Assembly (NCBI GenBank): GCA_002407845.1
Contig: DHPK01000001.1
Span: forward strand, 1 to 20,417
Direction: 5' to 3'
DNA from: Leptolinea sp. UBA5366
GTDB taxonomy: Bacteria > Chloroflexota > Anaerolineae > Anaerolineales > Anaerolineaceae
DNA: 20,417 bases
Within the stretch, counting starts at the first letter, position 1. Every line of letters begins with the position of its first letter. This document shows positions 6,790 to 14,896 of the stretch, piece after piece. A program made the translations under genes and the position numbers. Under the pieces are notes generated by a model, which was given only the letters and a program-made list of their open reading frames with translations, made no database searches and was not told where the DNA came from.

Positions 6790-7799
6790 AAAATTTCCTC
6801 CCATTTGACTGATTTGTTTTCTGTAGACGATTTTCGAATACCTTGAATTAGCTGGATAACCTGTCCAGCGTCTGAAATACTGACGTAATTTTCGCTTTTT
6901 CCTGCGAGGACTTCATAAAAATCATGAATTAGAAAAACGTGGCTGGCGCCGTAATAAACCTTTTCACCTGGTAAAATTTCATCGCGTACGAGTAAAATCT
7001 TTTCAGTTTCATCCTCGATAGGGTTGTACCAAAGCGAATAATCCTTAATTGTAAATGTTCCTTTTTCGCAATAAACCTGTAATTCAATGCTGGAGTTCTG
7101 AGCATTGCAGACTGAGCCAAAGAACAGCCCGCGAATGCCGTTCGAGAAATCAATTTTTGCAGACGCAGTGTCTTCGACATCCATATCAATATCTGAAAAC
7201 TTAGAAATGCTTCCATTTATTTTTTGAACACGACCGCCAATTTGCAGCATCAAGTCGAGCGTGTGAATCGCTTGATTAATCATACATCCGCCGCCCGCTT
7301 TACTCATTTGCCCGCGCCAAGGCGCTTTTTCATAATATGCTGCAGGTCTGTCCCAGGTTGCAATTGCTTTTATTCCGATAACTTTTCTGTTATCTCCTGC
7401 AGCTAACTGTTTTTTCAATTCGATGAAGGATGCATTCCAGCGATTTTGTAAACAAACACCAACGATCCATTTTGATTCTTTTTCGATGGCTTTCATCTGC
7501 TCAATTTCTGAAACCGTCATTGCTATCGGCTTTTCGCATAGGATATTGATTCCTCTTGCAGCAAATGCTTTGACTGCATCCAAATGCAAATAGTGCGGCA
7601 GGCATATATGGACCGCATCGAGTTTTTCAGCAGATGCCATTTCCTGATAGGAGGTGTACCAGCGAGCCCCTTCGATCGGTCTTTTCGAACTATCAATGTC
7701 GGAACAAGCTACGATCTCAACATTATCAAGACGCTGCAGTGCCCGAATATGAGTGGATGAAACGGTGCCTAAACCAACTAAGCCAACTTTGAATTTCAT
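6786..7799 (-). CDS. Gfo/Idh/MocA-family sugar dehydrogenase (short form)
   Basis: This 337-residue NAD(P)-dependent oxidoreductase probably oxidises or reduces a sugar or sugar-derived polyol. The N-terminal Rossmann fold starts with VGLVGLGTVSSTH (GxGxxS, third glycine replaced by Ser14). The EKP motif has K90. The catalytic stretch GGGCMINQAIHTLDLM (169-184) contains H179 and D182, the family's usual acid-base positions. The gene follows the preceding dehydrogenase with a 2-bp gap and overlaps the next gene by four bases, so its translation is coupled to both; its own Shine-Dalgarno is weak. Two different members of the family side by side suggest an oxidation step and a reduction step in one route. 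Substrate is not predicted. Confidence 0.88.
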   Translation of the reverse strand: MKFKVGLVGLGTVSSTHIRALQRLDNVEIVACSDIDSSKRPIEGARWYTSYQEMASAEKLDAVHICLPHYLHLDAVKAFAARGINILCEKPIAMTVSEIEQMKAIEKESKWIVGVCLQNRWNASFIELKKQLAAGDNRKVIGIKAIATWDRPAAYYEKAPWRGQMSKAGGGCMINQAIHTLDLMLQIGGRVQKINGSISKFSDIDMDVEDTASAKIDFSNGIRGLFFGSVCNAQNSSIELQVYCEKGTFTIKDYSLWYNPIEDETEKILLVRDEILPGEKVYYGASHVFLIHDFYEVLAGKSENYVSISDAGQVIQLIQGIRKSSTENKSVKWEEIL

Positions 7800-7801
7800 T
7801 G

Positions 7802-8941
7802 TTATTTCTTTTCTTCAGCAATTTTCTTCTGCAATTGTTCGTAATATAAATCTTCATCGAAAGGAATTTCAACTTCGGTGTTTAGCCAGCTTGATAAATG
7901 AATGGCATTTGCTAAGCGCACAGCTTTGATTCCCTCGGATCCTGGTGCCAGAAGTTTCTCGCCAGATTCAATTGCTGAAATAAAGTTGTTTAAGACGTCA
8001 ATATGCTGGAATCCCCATTTTTCTGGAATATCAAACGTTTCTTCTGAATAAAGTTTATCCCCAGTCTCGCCCCGCATTAATGCCAGCATCTGACGGAAAT
8101 CCAGCTTTTTGTTTAATTCATCTTCTGATTCGAACATTCTTTTTATGGTGATTTTACTGCTGTCCTCGATGATAATCTTTCCCTTGTTGCCCTGAATTTC
8201 AAGGCGGTCTGAACCGATTGCATCATGAGTACAAGTAATGAGGGTGCCCATTGCCCCATTTTCGTATTGAAGAAATGCAGTTACATCGTCCTCAACGGTG
8301 ATATCCCGATGGGAACCATATTGTAAATAACCACGCACCGTCTTCGGCAGTCCGAAAATCCATTGCCATAAATCCAATTGATGGGGGGCTTGATTTACAA
8401 GAATACCGCCGCCTTCTCCCCACCAGGTCGCTCGCCAAGGGCTCGAATCGTAGTATTTCTGTGTTCTCCACCAGCTGGTGATAATCCAAGTGATCTTGCG
8501 GATGTCCCCAATTTCTTTGTTTTCAATTAAAGATTTCAGCTTTTGGTACAAGGGATTCGTGCGCTGATTAAACATCATGGAAAATTTTAATTCTGGATGC
8601 TTGCTTGCGTAATCATTCATTTCCTGAATTTGTTTTGTGTAAACCCCAGCTGGCTTTTCAACCAGGACATGAAGCCCGTTTTTCATGCCTTCGATAGCGA
8701 TTGCTGGATGAAGATAATGAGGTGTAACGACCATTATCGCGTCAATTAAACCACTTTTAGCAAGAGCTTTATAGTCTTCAAAAACAGTCACATTCGGGAG
8801 ATTTTCCCTTGCCCAGGTGATTCTTTCTGGTGAGATATCACAGACAGCAGTGACCGCTGCGTCTTTAATTTTTCCCTCTTTGAACCAATTCAAATAATTG
8901 GTTCCCATGCTGCCTATACCGACAATCCCAATTCTGACCAT
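7802..8941 (-). CDS. Gfo/Idh/MocA-family sugar dehydrogenase (long form)
   Basis: This 379-residue NAD(P)-dependent oxidoreductase has GIVGIGSMG (5-13) as dinucleotide-binding loop, VEKPAG (94-99, K96) and the catalytic segment GGGILVNQAPHQLDLWQW (177-194) with H187 and D190. The middle insertion SWWRTQKYYDSSPWRATWWGE is rich in aromatic residues and is common in members acting on glycosides or larger sugars. It starts in a TAATG overlap with the upstream isomerase, with AAAGGGG just before as ribosome binding site. The C-terminal 25 residues are charged and probably helical. Together with its shorter neighbour and two TIM-barrel enzymes, it fits a 3-keto-sugar or inositol-like oxidation/epimerisation route; this is inference from context. 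Confidence 0.9.
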   Translation of the reverse strand: MVRIGIVGIGSMGTNYLNWFKEGKIKDAAVTAVCDISPERITWARENLPNVTVFEDYKALAKSGLIDAIMVVTPHYLHPAIAIEGMKNGLHVLVEKPAGVYTKQIQEMNDYASKHPELKFSMMFNQRTNPLYQKLKSLIENKEIGDIRKITWIITSWWRTQKYYDSSPWRATWWGEGGGILVNQAPHQLDLWQWIFGLPKTVRGYLQYGSHRDITVEDDVTAFLQYENGAMGTLITCTHDAIGSDRLEIQGNKGKIIIEDSSKITIKRMFESEDELNKKLDFRQMLALMRGETGDKLYSEETFDIPEKWGFQHIDVLNNFISAIESGEKLLAPGSEGIKAVRLANAIHLSSWLNTEVEIPFDEDLYYEQLQKKIAEEKK

Positions 8942-9816
8942 TATGAACCCCTTTGAAATGAATTTAAAATCTCTTTTAATGCTTTTAGCTGCAATTTAAA
9001 TCCCTGATATCCGCTTTCTACCTGACTGTCTGGAATGATCTCTTCCGGTTTTCTCAATTCTAATTGTGCAAGAGAATCAAACAACGCTAGATGAGGTTCC
9101 AGTGTTAAGAATCCGGAATAATGGTTATTAACGATGCTGTCAAATAGGATTTCCTTGATTCTGCCATCACCAGTTCCGCATACTACATTTGATCCACCAA
9201 ATTTCGCATCTTTTATGTGGAAATACTCAATATATTCCGAAAGTAATTCGTAAGCTTCGAGCGGATCTGCATCGCATTGGACAAAATTTGCAAAGTCAAA
9301 TGCCAGTCTCAAATTCGGATTTCCAATCAGCTCAACTAATCCTAAACTTCGGGCAGGAATATCACAAAATGTTTCTTTTTCATTTTCAAGAATGCCGATT
9401 AGTCCTGCTTGTTGCAATATATCAACAATCTGATTGAGTTTTTCGGAGACTTCATCAAGATAATCATCTGGATTTTGTCCATGAGGAATGTAGAAACTGA
9501 AGATCCTGACATATTTGCATGAAAGGATGTTCGCAATTTCAGCTATATGTCTTGTTCGATCTAGTTCTTTTGTGAATGCTGCGGAATCATAAATGAAAAT
9601 CTTTCCTAATGGAGAACCGATAGAAGAAATGGAAATCCCGTATTTTTGGCATAATGGGAGAATGTGAGAATTGACTGTCTCAATTGAACAATCCGCGATA
9701 TTTTGTTTGTCAACGCCTCTAATTGAGATATGCGAAAGCCCCAATTCTTTTGCGGAAACCAACTGTTCTTCAAAATCGCTGGAAATTTCGTCTGAAAAAC
9801 CGGAGAATTTGATCAT
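8941..9816 (-). CDS. Sugar isomerase/epimerase, xylose-isomerase-like TIM barrel
   Basis: This 291-residue AP_endonuc_2-family TIM barrel begins with SGFSDEISSDFEEQL and IRGVDKQNIAD, a subgroup commonly found next to Gfo/Idh/MocA genes. Candidate metal ligands are E144 or E146 (ILENEKE), D174 (LAFDFANFVQ), H200 (EYFHIKDAK) and E240 (LTLEPHL). It is only distantly related to the other isomerase of this operon, so the two probably catalyse different steps. AAGGGG at the end of the upstream permease serves as its ribosome binding site, 4 bp separate the two genes, and its stop overlaps the next start (TAATG). Specific substrate unknown. Confidence 0.85.
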   Translation of the reverse strand: MIKFSGFSDEISSDFEEQLVSAKELGLSHISIRGVDKQNIADCSIETVNSHILPLCQKYGISISSIGSPLGKIFIYDSAAFTKELDRTRHIAEIANILSCKYVRIFSFYIPHGQNPDDYLDEVSEKLNQIVDILQQAGLIGILENEKETFCDIPARSLGLVELIGNPNLRLAFDFANFVQCDADPLEAYELLSEYIEYFHIKDAKFGGSNVVCGTGDGRIKEILFDSIVNNHYSGFLTLEPHLALFDSLAQLELRKPEEIIPDSQVESGYQGFKLQLKALKEILNSFQRGS

Positions 9817-9820
9817 GCTT

Positions 9821-10660
9821 TTACCCCTTAATTCCGGATGAAGCGAAACTTTGAATAAAGTGCTTCTGCGCGGAGATGAAAATCGTGATAATCGGAATCA
9901 ATGCTAAACTCGCTCCTGCCATGATCAATGCATAGCTTGTGGAAGCTTCATCTGAAAACTTTTGAAGTCCGACCGTGATCGTGAGCAGGCTGTCTTTGCT
10001 GATAAAAATCAGTGGATTGATGTAATCATTCCATGACCAGGTAAATGCAATCAACAACAGTGTCATGACCGTTGGTTTGGCCAGCGGGAGGATTAACTGG
10101 TAGAAAATGCGAAAGTGACTGGCACCGTCAATATATGCTGCTTCCGTGATTTCAAAAGGAATTTGTTCGAAAGCACCACGCATCAGCATGACGCCAAAAA
10201 CCGAGAACAGACCTGGCAGAATGAGCGCTAAATGAGTGTTTGTCAGCCCTAATTTGGAGAAATACAGATATTTCGGCAGGATAATTACCTGAGCTGGAAT
10301 GATCATGGTTGCTAGGTAAAGAGAATAGAGAAGTTCTTTTCCTCTGAATCTCAGGCGGCCGAAAGCGTAGGCTGCCAGCGTGGTGATAATTAGCTGACCG
10401 GCAACTGAAAAGAATGCGACTTTTATTGAATTCCAATAATAAGTTGGGAAATTGCTTTCAAACAGGACTTTACTGTAATTCGTGAAATTCCAGTTTTTTG
10501 GAATTAATCTGATTGGAAATTCCATCACATCAATTTCAAATTTGAAAGAGGTCGAGAGCATCCATAAAAACGGAAAAAGACAGGATAGTGCAAATATTGC
10601 GACAATAATTGTTGCAAAAACTCTGATTAAATTCGATTTGATTTTGTTTGGTATCGTCAT
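9821..10660 (-). CDS. CUT1 carbohydrate ABC importer permease, MalG/UgpE-type
   Basis: This 279-residue membrane protein has six predicted helices. The family's cytoplasmic ATPase-docking EAA loop reads EAAYIDGASHFRIFYQLILP, with the conserved EAA-x3-G-x9-I-x-LP spacing. The C-terminus SGIKG matches the usual MalG-type ending. It forms a heterodimer with the permease just upstream, whose stop overlaps the ribosome binding site of this gene (TAAGGA). No ATPase of the MsmX/UgpC/MalK type is encoded in the operon, so a shared ATPase from another locus is needed. Confidence 0.93.
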   Translation of the reverse strand: MTIPNKIKSNLIRVFATIIVAIFALSCLFPFLWMLSTSFKFEIDVMEFPIRLIPKNWNFTNYSKVLFESNFPTYYWNSIKVAFFSVAGQLIITTLAAYAFGRLRFRGKELLYSLYLATMIIPAQVIILPKYLYFSKLGLTNTHLALILPGLFSVFGVMLMRGAFEQIPFEITEAAYIDGASHFRIFYQLILPLAKPTVMTLLLIAFTWSWNDYINPLIFISKDSLLTITVGLQKFSDEASTSYALIMAGASLALIPIITIFISAQKHFIQSFASSGIKG

Positions 10661-10670
10661 TTTCCGATCC

Positions 10671-11606
10671 TTATACCGATAATTTCTTTTCTAATCGACG
10701 CTGTAAATAGGTCACAGTGAAAACCATGATAAACAAAACGACAGCTATAGCTGAGGCATAGCTAAAGTTGAATTCTTTGAATGCGTAATGATAAATTGCC
10801 TGGACTAACACAGTCGTTGCAAAACGCGGTCCACCTTCTGTGATGATATTCACCTGATCAAAAACCTTGAACGAATTGATAGTGGCGAGTGTCAGACAGA
10901 AGAATAGCGTGTTCTTCAGCATCGGTATCGTAATTTTCAGGAAAGTCTGAACTTTGTTCGCGCCGTCCATCGCTGCGGATTCATAAACTTCTTGGGAAAG
11001 TCCCTGCATATTTGCCAAAATAATTACGACATAGTAGCCCATGTCATGCCAAACGGACATTGCGATGATACCGGTCATTGCATACTTCGAACTTGTGAAC
11101 CACTTTGGCGGGTCAGCAATTTTGAATACGTTCACGAGAATAGAATTGATTGGACCTGAGGCAGAAGGATAGAACAAGAGCATCCATACAACCGCGATGG
11201 AAGCTAAAGACGAAATATAGGGCATGAAGATCATTGTTCTCAGTGGAATTTTCCCAAACACCAGTTTATTTAACAATTCTGCCAGCAGCAGTGCAAGTCC
11301 AATCGTAATAGGGACATAAAAAATCGAATATTTGATGTTATTGACAATTGCAGTCAGTACCCGCTCGTCAGAAACCATCCGTTGAAAATTTGCCAAGCCA
11401 ACGAACTCAATGTCGGTTAATCCTTTAATTGGATTCCATTTTGTAAAACCAAGTATCAATGAAATGAAAATCGGAACCATTACAAAAATCAGCGTTCCAA
11501 TCAAACTCGGAAGTAAAAAAGCGTAGGCTGTTCGTTCTTCATTTACCAGGATCTCTGATCGTTTTTTCTTTTTCACGGTTTGTCCTGATTGCGATTTTAA
11601 ATTCAT
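10671..11606 (-). CDS. CUT1 carbohydrate ABC importer permease, MalF/UgpA/LplB-type
   Basis: This 311-residue membrane permease has a basic cytoplasmic N-terminus (KKKKRSEI) and six predicted helices. Its EAA loop ESAAMDGANKVQTFLKITIP contacts the ATPase. ITEGGPRFATTVLVQAIYHYAF near the end is the well-known conserved segment of UgpA/LacF-type subunits. AAGGTG lies 5 bp before the ATG. It is separated from the binding-protein gene by 76 bp containing a stem-loop, and from its partner permease by 10 bp. Confidence 0.93.
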   Translation of the reverse strand: MNLKSQSGQTVKKKKRSEILVNEERTAYAFLLPSLIGTLIFVMVPIFISLILGFTKWNPIKGLTDIEFVGLANFQRMVSDERVLTAIVNNIKYSIFYVPITIGLALLLAELLNKLVFGKIPLRTMIFMPYISSLASIAVVWMLLFYPSASGPINSILVNVFKIADPPKWFTSSKYAMTGIIAMSVWHDMGYYVVIILANMQGLSQEVYESAAMDGANKVQTFLKITIPMLKNTLFFCLTLATINSFKVFDQVNIITEGGPRFATTVLVQAIYHYAFKEFNFSYASAIAVVLFIMVFTVTYLQRRLEKKLSV

Positions 11607-11636
11607 AGTTTCACCTTATAGTACCTAATTAAGAAA

Positions 11637-11666
11637 AGGAAGCGATTCGTAATACAATCGCTTCCT
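11637..11666 (-). terminator. Intercistronic stem-loop after the CUT1 binding-protein gene
   Basis: An 11-bp perfect stem (11637-11647 with 11656-11666) encloses an 8-nt loop and is followed on the - strand by TTTTCTTAATT. It lies between the binding-protein stop and the first permease. It probably terminates part of the transcripts or protects the 3' end of the binding-protein mRNA. The + strand importer uses the same arrangement. Confidence 0.7.
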
Positions 11667-11682
11667 GATTCCTGCCAGTCTG

Positions 11683-12963
11683 TTAATCTTTCAGCAGTTC
11701 ATTGACTCTTTTTTCAATGTTGTCTAATACTTCTTCTAGTTCGACCTCATCATAGAAATAGGGGACAACTTCTTCATTGATGATGGAAACATATGACGCG
11801 CCTTCTTTACCAAAAACTTTATTGGTGGTCAGAATCACGTTGGTGTCAAAGAAGAATTTTGCCTGCTCAGTGGTGAGTGTTGATCCTTTTACAAAGGTTT
11901 CAATCAGTTCATCGTTGTAAGCCGGGAGATAGCATGGGACATTGCCGGTTGCCGCAATTGCGTCAGCATTCTGCATTTCCAGCCAAATGATGAATCTGAA
12001 AGCTTCTTCTTTGTGTTTCGATGTTTCAGGAATACCTAATGCTGAAACTGAGTAATTGCCGCGGATGCCTTCAACTGATTCATCCCAGCGTGGGAGTGAG
12101 CAAATTCCTACTTCGAAATCAAACGGGAATTTGTCTGTTTTCTTCATATCGCGGACCAGCCAGCTGCCAGCCATTGCCATTCCTTCTTTTTCGCCGAGGA
12201 ATGAGCTGTTGATAACAGTGCTTGAAGCTTTGATTTCGCTGTATGACATCTGTAAACCAGTGCTGTCGAGTTCCTTGCGAAGTTTGAGTCCTTCGACCCA
12301 AGCTGGATCTTTGATATTGGAGAGGCCGTCTTCTGTGTACCATTTTCCGACCTGTGCAGGAAGAATCGCCCATTCATTTGCATATGTGTGCGAGTAGGTA
12401 CCAAAAACCCCGCCGTTGCTCTTGCCCCATTCTGAAATCGCTGCTGCTTTTGCTTTGTAGTCTTCCAGCGTCCAATCAGAAGTGGGATATTCAACGCCTG
12501 CCTGATCAAAAATTCGCTTGTTGTAGTAAACAGCGGTCTTTGACGTGCGGTAAGGAATCGAATAATAGCTGTCGCCACTCTTTACCCACTCGTTGTAGAT
12601 TCCGAATGATTCTTCCATGTCGATGTTGTATTTTGCAATAAGTTCATCGAGGTTGGCAAGCATTCCCTGCTCTGAGCGGATAGATTGATCCCCGTCAGCC
12701 AGCGGCATCACATCGATGTCCCCGCTCATCGCAAGGATGTCCAATTGTGTGGTTCTGTCGCTGTTGGCGGCAATTTCGAAAAGTTCGATTTTAATGTCCG
12801 GGTTTTCTTCCATGAATCTGTTGATAACAGAAACATCGACCATGTCCCAGTCATAATAACGAATTGTTACCGGTTCTTGTGCAGCAGGTGAGGCTGCAAA
12901 GACGGTTCCAGCAGCAAAACTGGCGATGACAATAACAAGAAAAACTAAAACTATTTTTTTCAT
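11683..12963 (-). CDS. Extracellular solute-binding protein, family 1 (CUT1 sugar importer)
   Basis: This 426-residue binding protein delivers the substrate to the two permeases downstream. Residues 1-23 are a signal peptide (MKKIVLVFLVIVIASFAAG, then TVFA|A) without lipobox cysteine, so it is periplasmic rather than lipid-anchored. The mature part shows family-1 features: an N-terminal VTIRYYDWD strand, SIPYRTSKTAVYYNKRIFDQ, where YYNK is the classical UgpB/MalE-like motif, and an EEAFRFIIWLEMQ helix near the C-terminus. An in-frame ATG at 13041 would add 26 residues ahead of the signal peptide. I choose 12963 because AAGGA lies 7 bp upstream and the signal peptide then starts normally. Substrate is probably an oligosaccharide or glycoside, judged by family only. 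Confidence 0.9.
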   Translation of the reverse strand: MKKIVLVFLVIVIASFAAGTVFAASPAAQEPVTIRYYDWDMVDVSVINRFMEENPDIKIELFEIAANSDRTTQLDILAMSGDIDVMPLADGDQSIRSEQGMLANLDELIAKYNIDMEESFGIYNEWVKSGDSYYSIPYRTSKTAVYYNKRIFDQAGVEYPTSDWTLEDYKAKAAAISEWGKSNGGVFGTYSHTYANEWAILPAQVGKWYTEDGLSNIKDPAWVEGLKLRKELDSTGLQMSYSEIKASSTVINSSFLGEKEGMAMAGSWLVRDMKKTDKFPFDFEVGICSLPRWDESVEGIRGNYSVSALGIPETSKHKEEAFRFIIWLEMQNADAIAATGNVPCYLPAYNDELIETFVKGSTLTTEQAKFFFDTNVILTTNKVFGKEGASYVSIINEEVVPYFYDEVELEEVLDNIEKRVNELLKD

Positions 12964-13000
12964 CTTCAAATCCTTTTCTTTCAAATTGATAAAGAAATAT

Positions 13001-13029
13001 TCTGTATTAATAAATATAAACAGGGTCAA
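13001..13029 (-). promoter_or_regulatory. Possible promoter of the CUT1 transporter genes
   Basis: In the 109-bp gap between the kinase and the binding-protein gene, the - strand carries TTGACC (13029-13024) and, 17 bp later, TACAGA (13006-13001). The -35 match is good and the -10 match poor (3 of 6), as expected for a promoter that needs an activator such as the AraC-type regulator encoded upstream. No terminator separates the kinase gene from here, so read-through is also possible. Confidence 0.35.
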
Positions 13030-13072
13030 GAAAAGAATCAATGACGGGAATTTAATATTTGTCCTGAAAATT

Positions 13073-14896
13073 TCAGCGTTTATATATTGCGTTGTTATTT
13101 ATTGCAGGATATTTTATTTGGATTGTAGTTCCGGTATCAGCGCTGCTTATCACGAAATTCGCATCAGTGTCATAGATAAGAATCAGTCTTTTCATGATGT
13201 TTCTTAATCCGACATTTCCATTTTCATGGCTTGCATCGATTGTGTGATTCTTTATTGCAAGCCACATGTCTTGCAAATTTTGTTGTTTATCTGCCGAAAT
13301 TCCACTGCCATTATCCTTGACTGAAATTTGAATATCCTTACCAGCCTGGGAAATGTCAATAGTGATTTTTCCGTTGTATCGATTGGGTTCAAGCCCATGG
13401 ATGATTGAGTTTTCAACCAGTGGCTGCAATAAGAAACAAATGATTTCATTTTCCAGGAGGTTTTCTTGTACGTTTATCTCCCAGTCAATTTTTTCGCCGA
13501 AACGGATCTTTTCTAAGAACAGATACAGCTCAACACGCTTGACTTCCTTTTGAATAGTGGTCATGATTTCTGTCATATCAACGTTTGACCTGAATAATTC
13601 CCCGAGGGCGAGCACCATTTTTGATACATCTTTGTTTCCCTGCATCAAAGCTGTCCAGTTGATTGTATCGAGCGTGTTATATAGAAAGTGAGGGTTGATT
13701 TGCATCTGGAGCGCTTGCAGTTTTGCTTCCTTCATTTCGCTTGTTATCTGTTCTTTTTTAAGTTCTGAATTGAAAACCTCGTAAATCAACTGATCAAGCC
13801 GGGCTGCCATCTGATTGAAATGGTTGATCAATTGATTGATCTCGGTGATATTGCTGGTTGACTCTAATTTCACGTCCTTCTTGCCGGATTCTATCAGTCC
13901 GAATTTGTTATGCATTTCTTGGAAAACCAGACTGATTGAATTAGCGTTTTTCCAAGAAACACCAAAAGAAATGATCAGGATTAATAACGCTAACAATAAT
14001 GAAATGATGATGATCATCTTTGCATCTGCAAAAATGGTGCTGTATGGGATTACCGAAACACAATACCAGATTTCATCCGTTGTGAAAATCCGATTGCTGA
14101 AAATAATTTGCTTTTGTTTATTTCTTCTGACAATTTTCGATTGTCCAATTTCGAGAAAGTCTAATAGATCACTCTGTGACCCTATGAGGTTTTTCTCGTT
14201 GCTGCTTAAAATTGTCCCATCCTGATTAAGGACAAATATCGCAGTGCTCGCATCAGGATTTTTCAACAGCTCGGAAATGGAATCGAAGTTGTATTCGATC
14301 ACAAAAGATCCGATTTCGTCTCCAAGTTTCACATCATTCCTTAGCCTGAAGTTTTTTATTTTTTTATATGTATGCGAAATGAAATTTTTATTATCGTTTC
14401 TTTCTTGCACCCTGCCATAGTCTGTCATCCAAATTGTCGCTCCTTGACTTTCCACAGCTTCCGTGAACCAGGGATAGGAAGCGATATTTTGATTGCCATC
14501 AACTTCAAATAAACTTCCTACCAATTCACCATCCTGAGCATATACGAGCAAATTTTCAGTTTGGGGAAAAAATCGAGTTAAATTTTGCACAAGCTGATTG
14601 ACTTCAATTTTCAATTCTGTCTTATTTGGATAAAAACCACTGTTATACCTGAGTAAATAGTCTTGCAGTTGTGGGTTGAAAACAATGCTGCGGATGTTGT
14701 TTTCAATAATATCTAAATTCACTTCGATATTGTCGATCTTTTGGGATGTGAGCTTTTGAAGACTGTCAGTTATATGAGAAGATGCGTTGAAAACAGAAAA
14801 TACTGATGCCGTTAGACTGATTAAAATAACCGAGATAATGACCGTCAGGTACATATCTTTAAAAAGTTTTTGGTGAAGTGAGATGTTCGGTTTCAC
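13073..14896 (-). CDS. Sensor histidine kinase, YesM-type (Cache sensor, HAMP, His_kinase)
   Basis: This 607-residue membrane kinase senses an extracytoplasmic signal, probably the sugar or its loaded binding protein, and phosphorylates the adjacent regulator. Helix 1 spans about 16-37 and helix 2 about 294-315. The roughly 255 residues between form a Cache-like sensor. A HAMP linker (about 316-370) leads to LQALQMQINPHFLYNTLD with the phosphoacceptor H403. The ATPase part has LQPLVENSIIHGL (N box, N496), DNGSG (528-532) and GNVGLRNIMKRL (560-571). Length and order match the YesM/LytS-like group. It starts at a GTG that overlaps the stop of the regulator gene (GTGA), so the pair is translationally coupled. 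Confidence 0.93.
   Translation of the reverse strand: MKPNISLHQKLFKDMYLTVIISVILISLTASVFSVFNASSHITDSLQKLTSQKIDNIEVNLDIIENNIRSIVFNPQLQDYLLRYNSGFYPNKTELKIEVNQLVQNLTRFFPQTENLLVYAQDGELVGSLFEVDGNQNIASYPWFTEAVESQGATIWMTDYGRVQERNDNKNFISHTYKKIKNFRLRNDVKLGDEIGSFVIEYNFDSISELLKNPDASTAIFVLNQDGTILSSNEKNLIGSQSDLLDFLEIGQSKIVRRNKQKQIIFSNRIFTTDEIWYCVSVIPYSTIFADAKMIIIISLLLALLILIISFGVSWKNANSISLVFQEMHNKFGLIESGKKDVKLESTSNITEINQLINHFNQMAARLDQLIYEVFNSELKKEQITSEMKEAKLQALQMQINPHFLYNTLDTINWTALMQGNKDVSKMVLALGELFRSNVDMTEIMTTIQKEVKRVELYLFLEKIRFGEKIDWEINVQENLLENEIICFLLQPLVENSIIHGLEPNRYNGKITIDISQAGKDIQISVKDNGSGISADKQQNLQDMWLAIKNHTIDASHENGNVGLRNIMKRLILIYDTDANFVISSADTGTTIQIKYPAINNNAIYKR

Noticed and set aside
12964..13041. 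26-residue N-terminal extension of the CUT1 binding protein
   Set aside because: It would put a second hydrophobic stretch before an already complete signal peptide, and the well-spaced AAGGA points to 12963.
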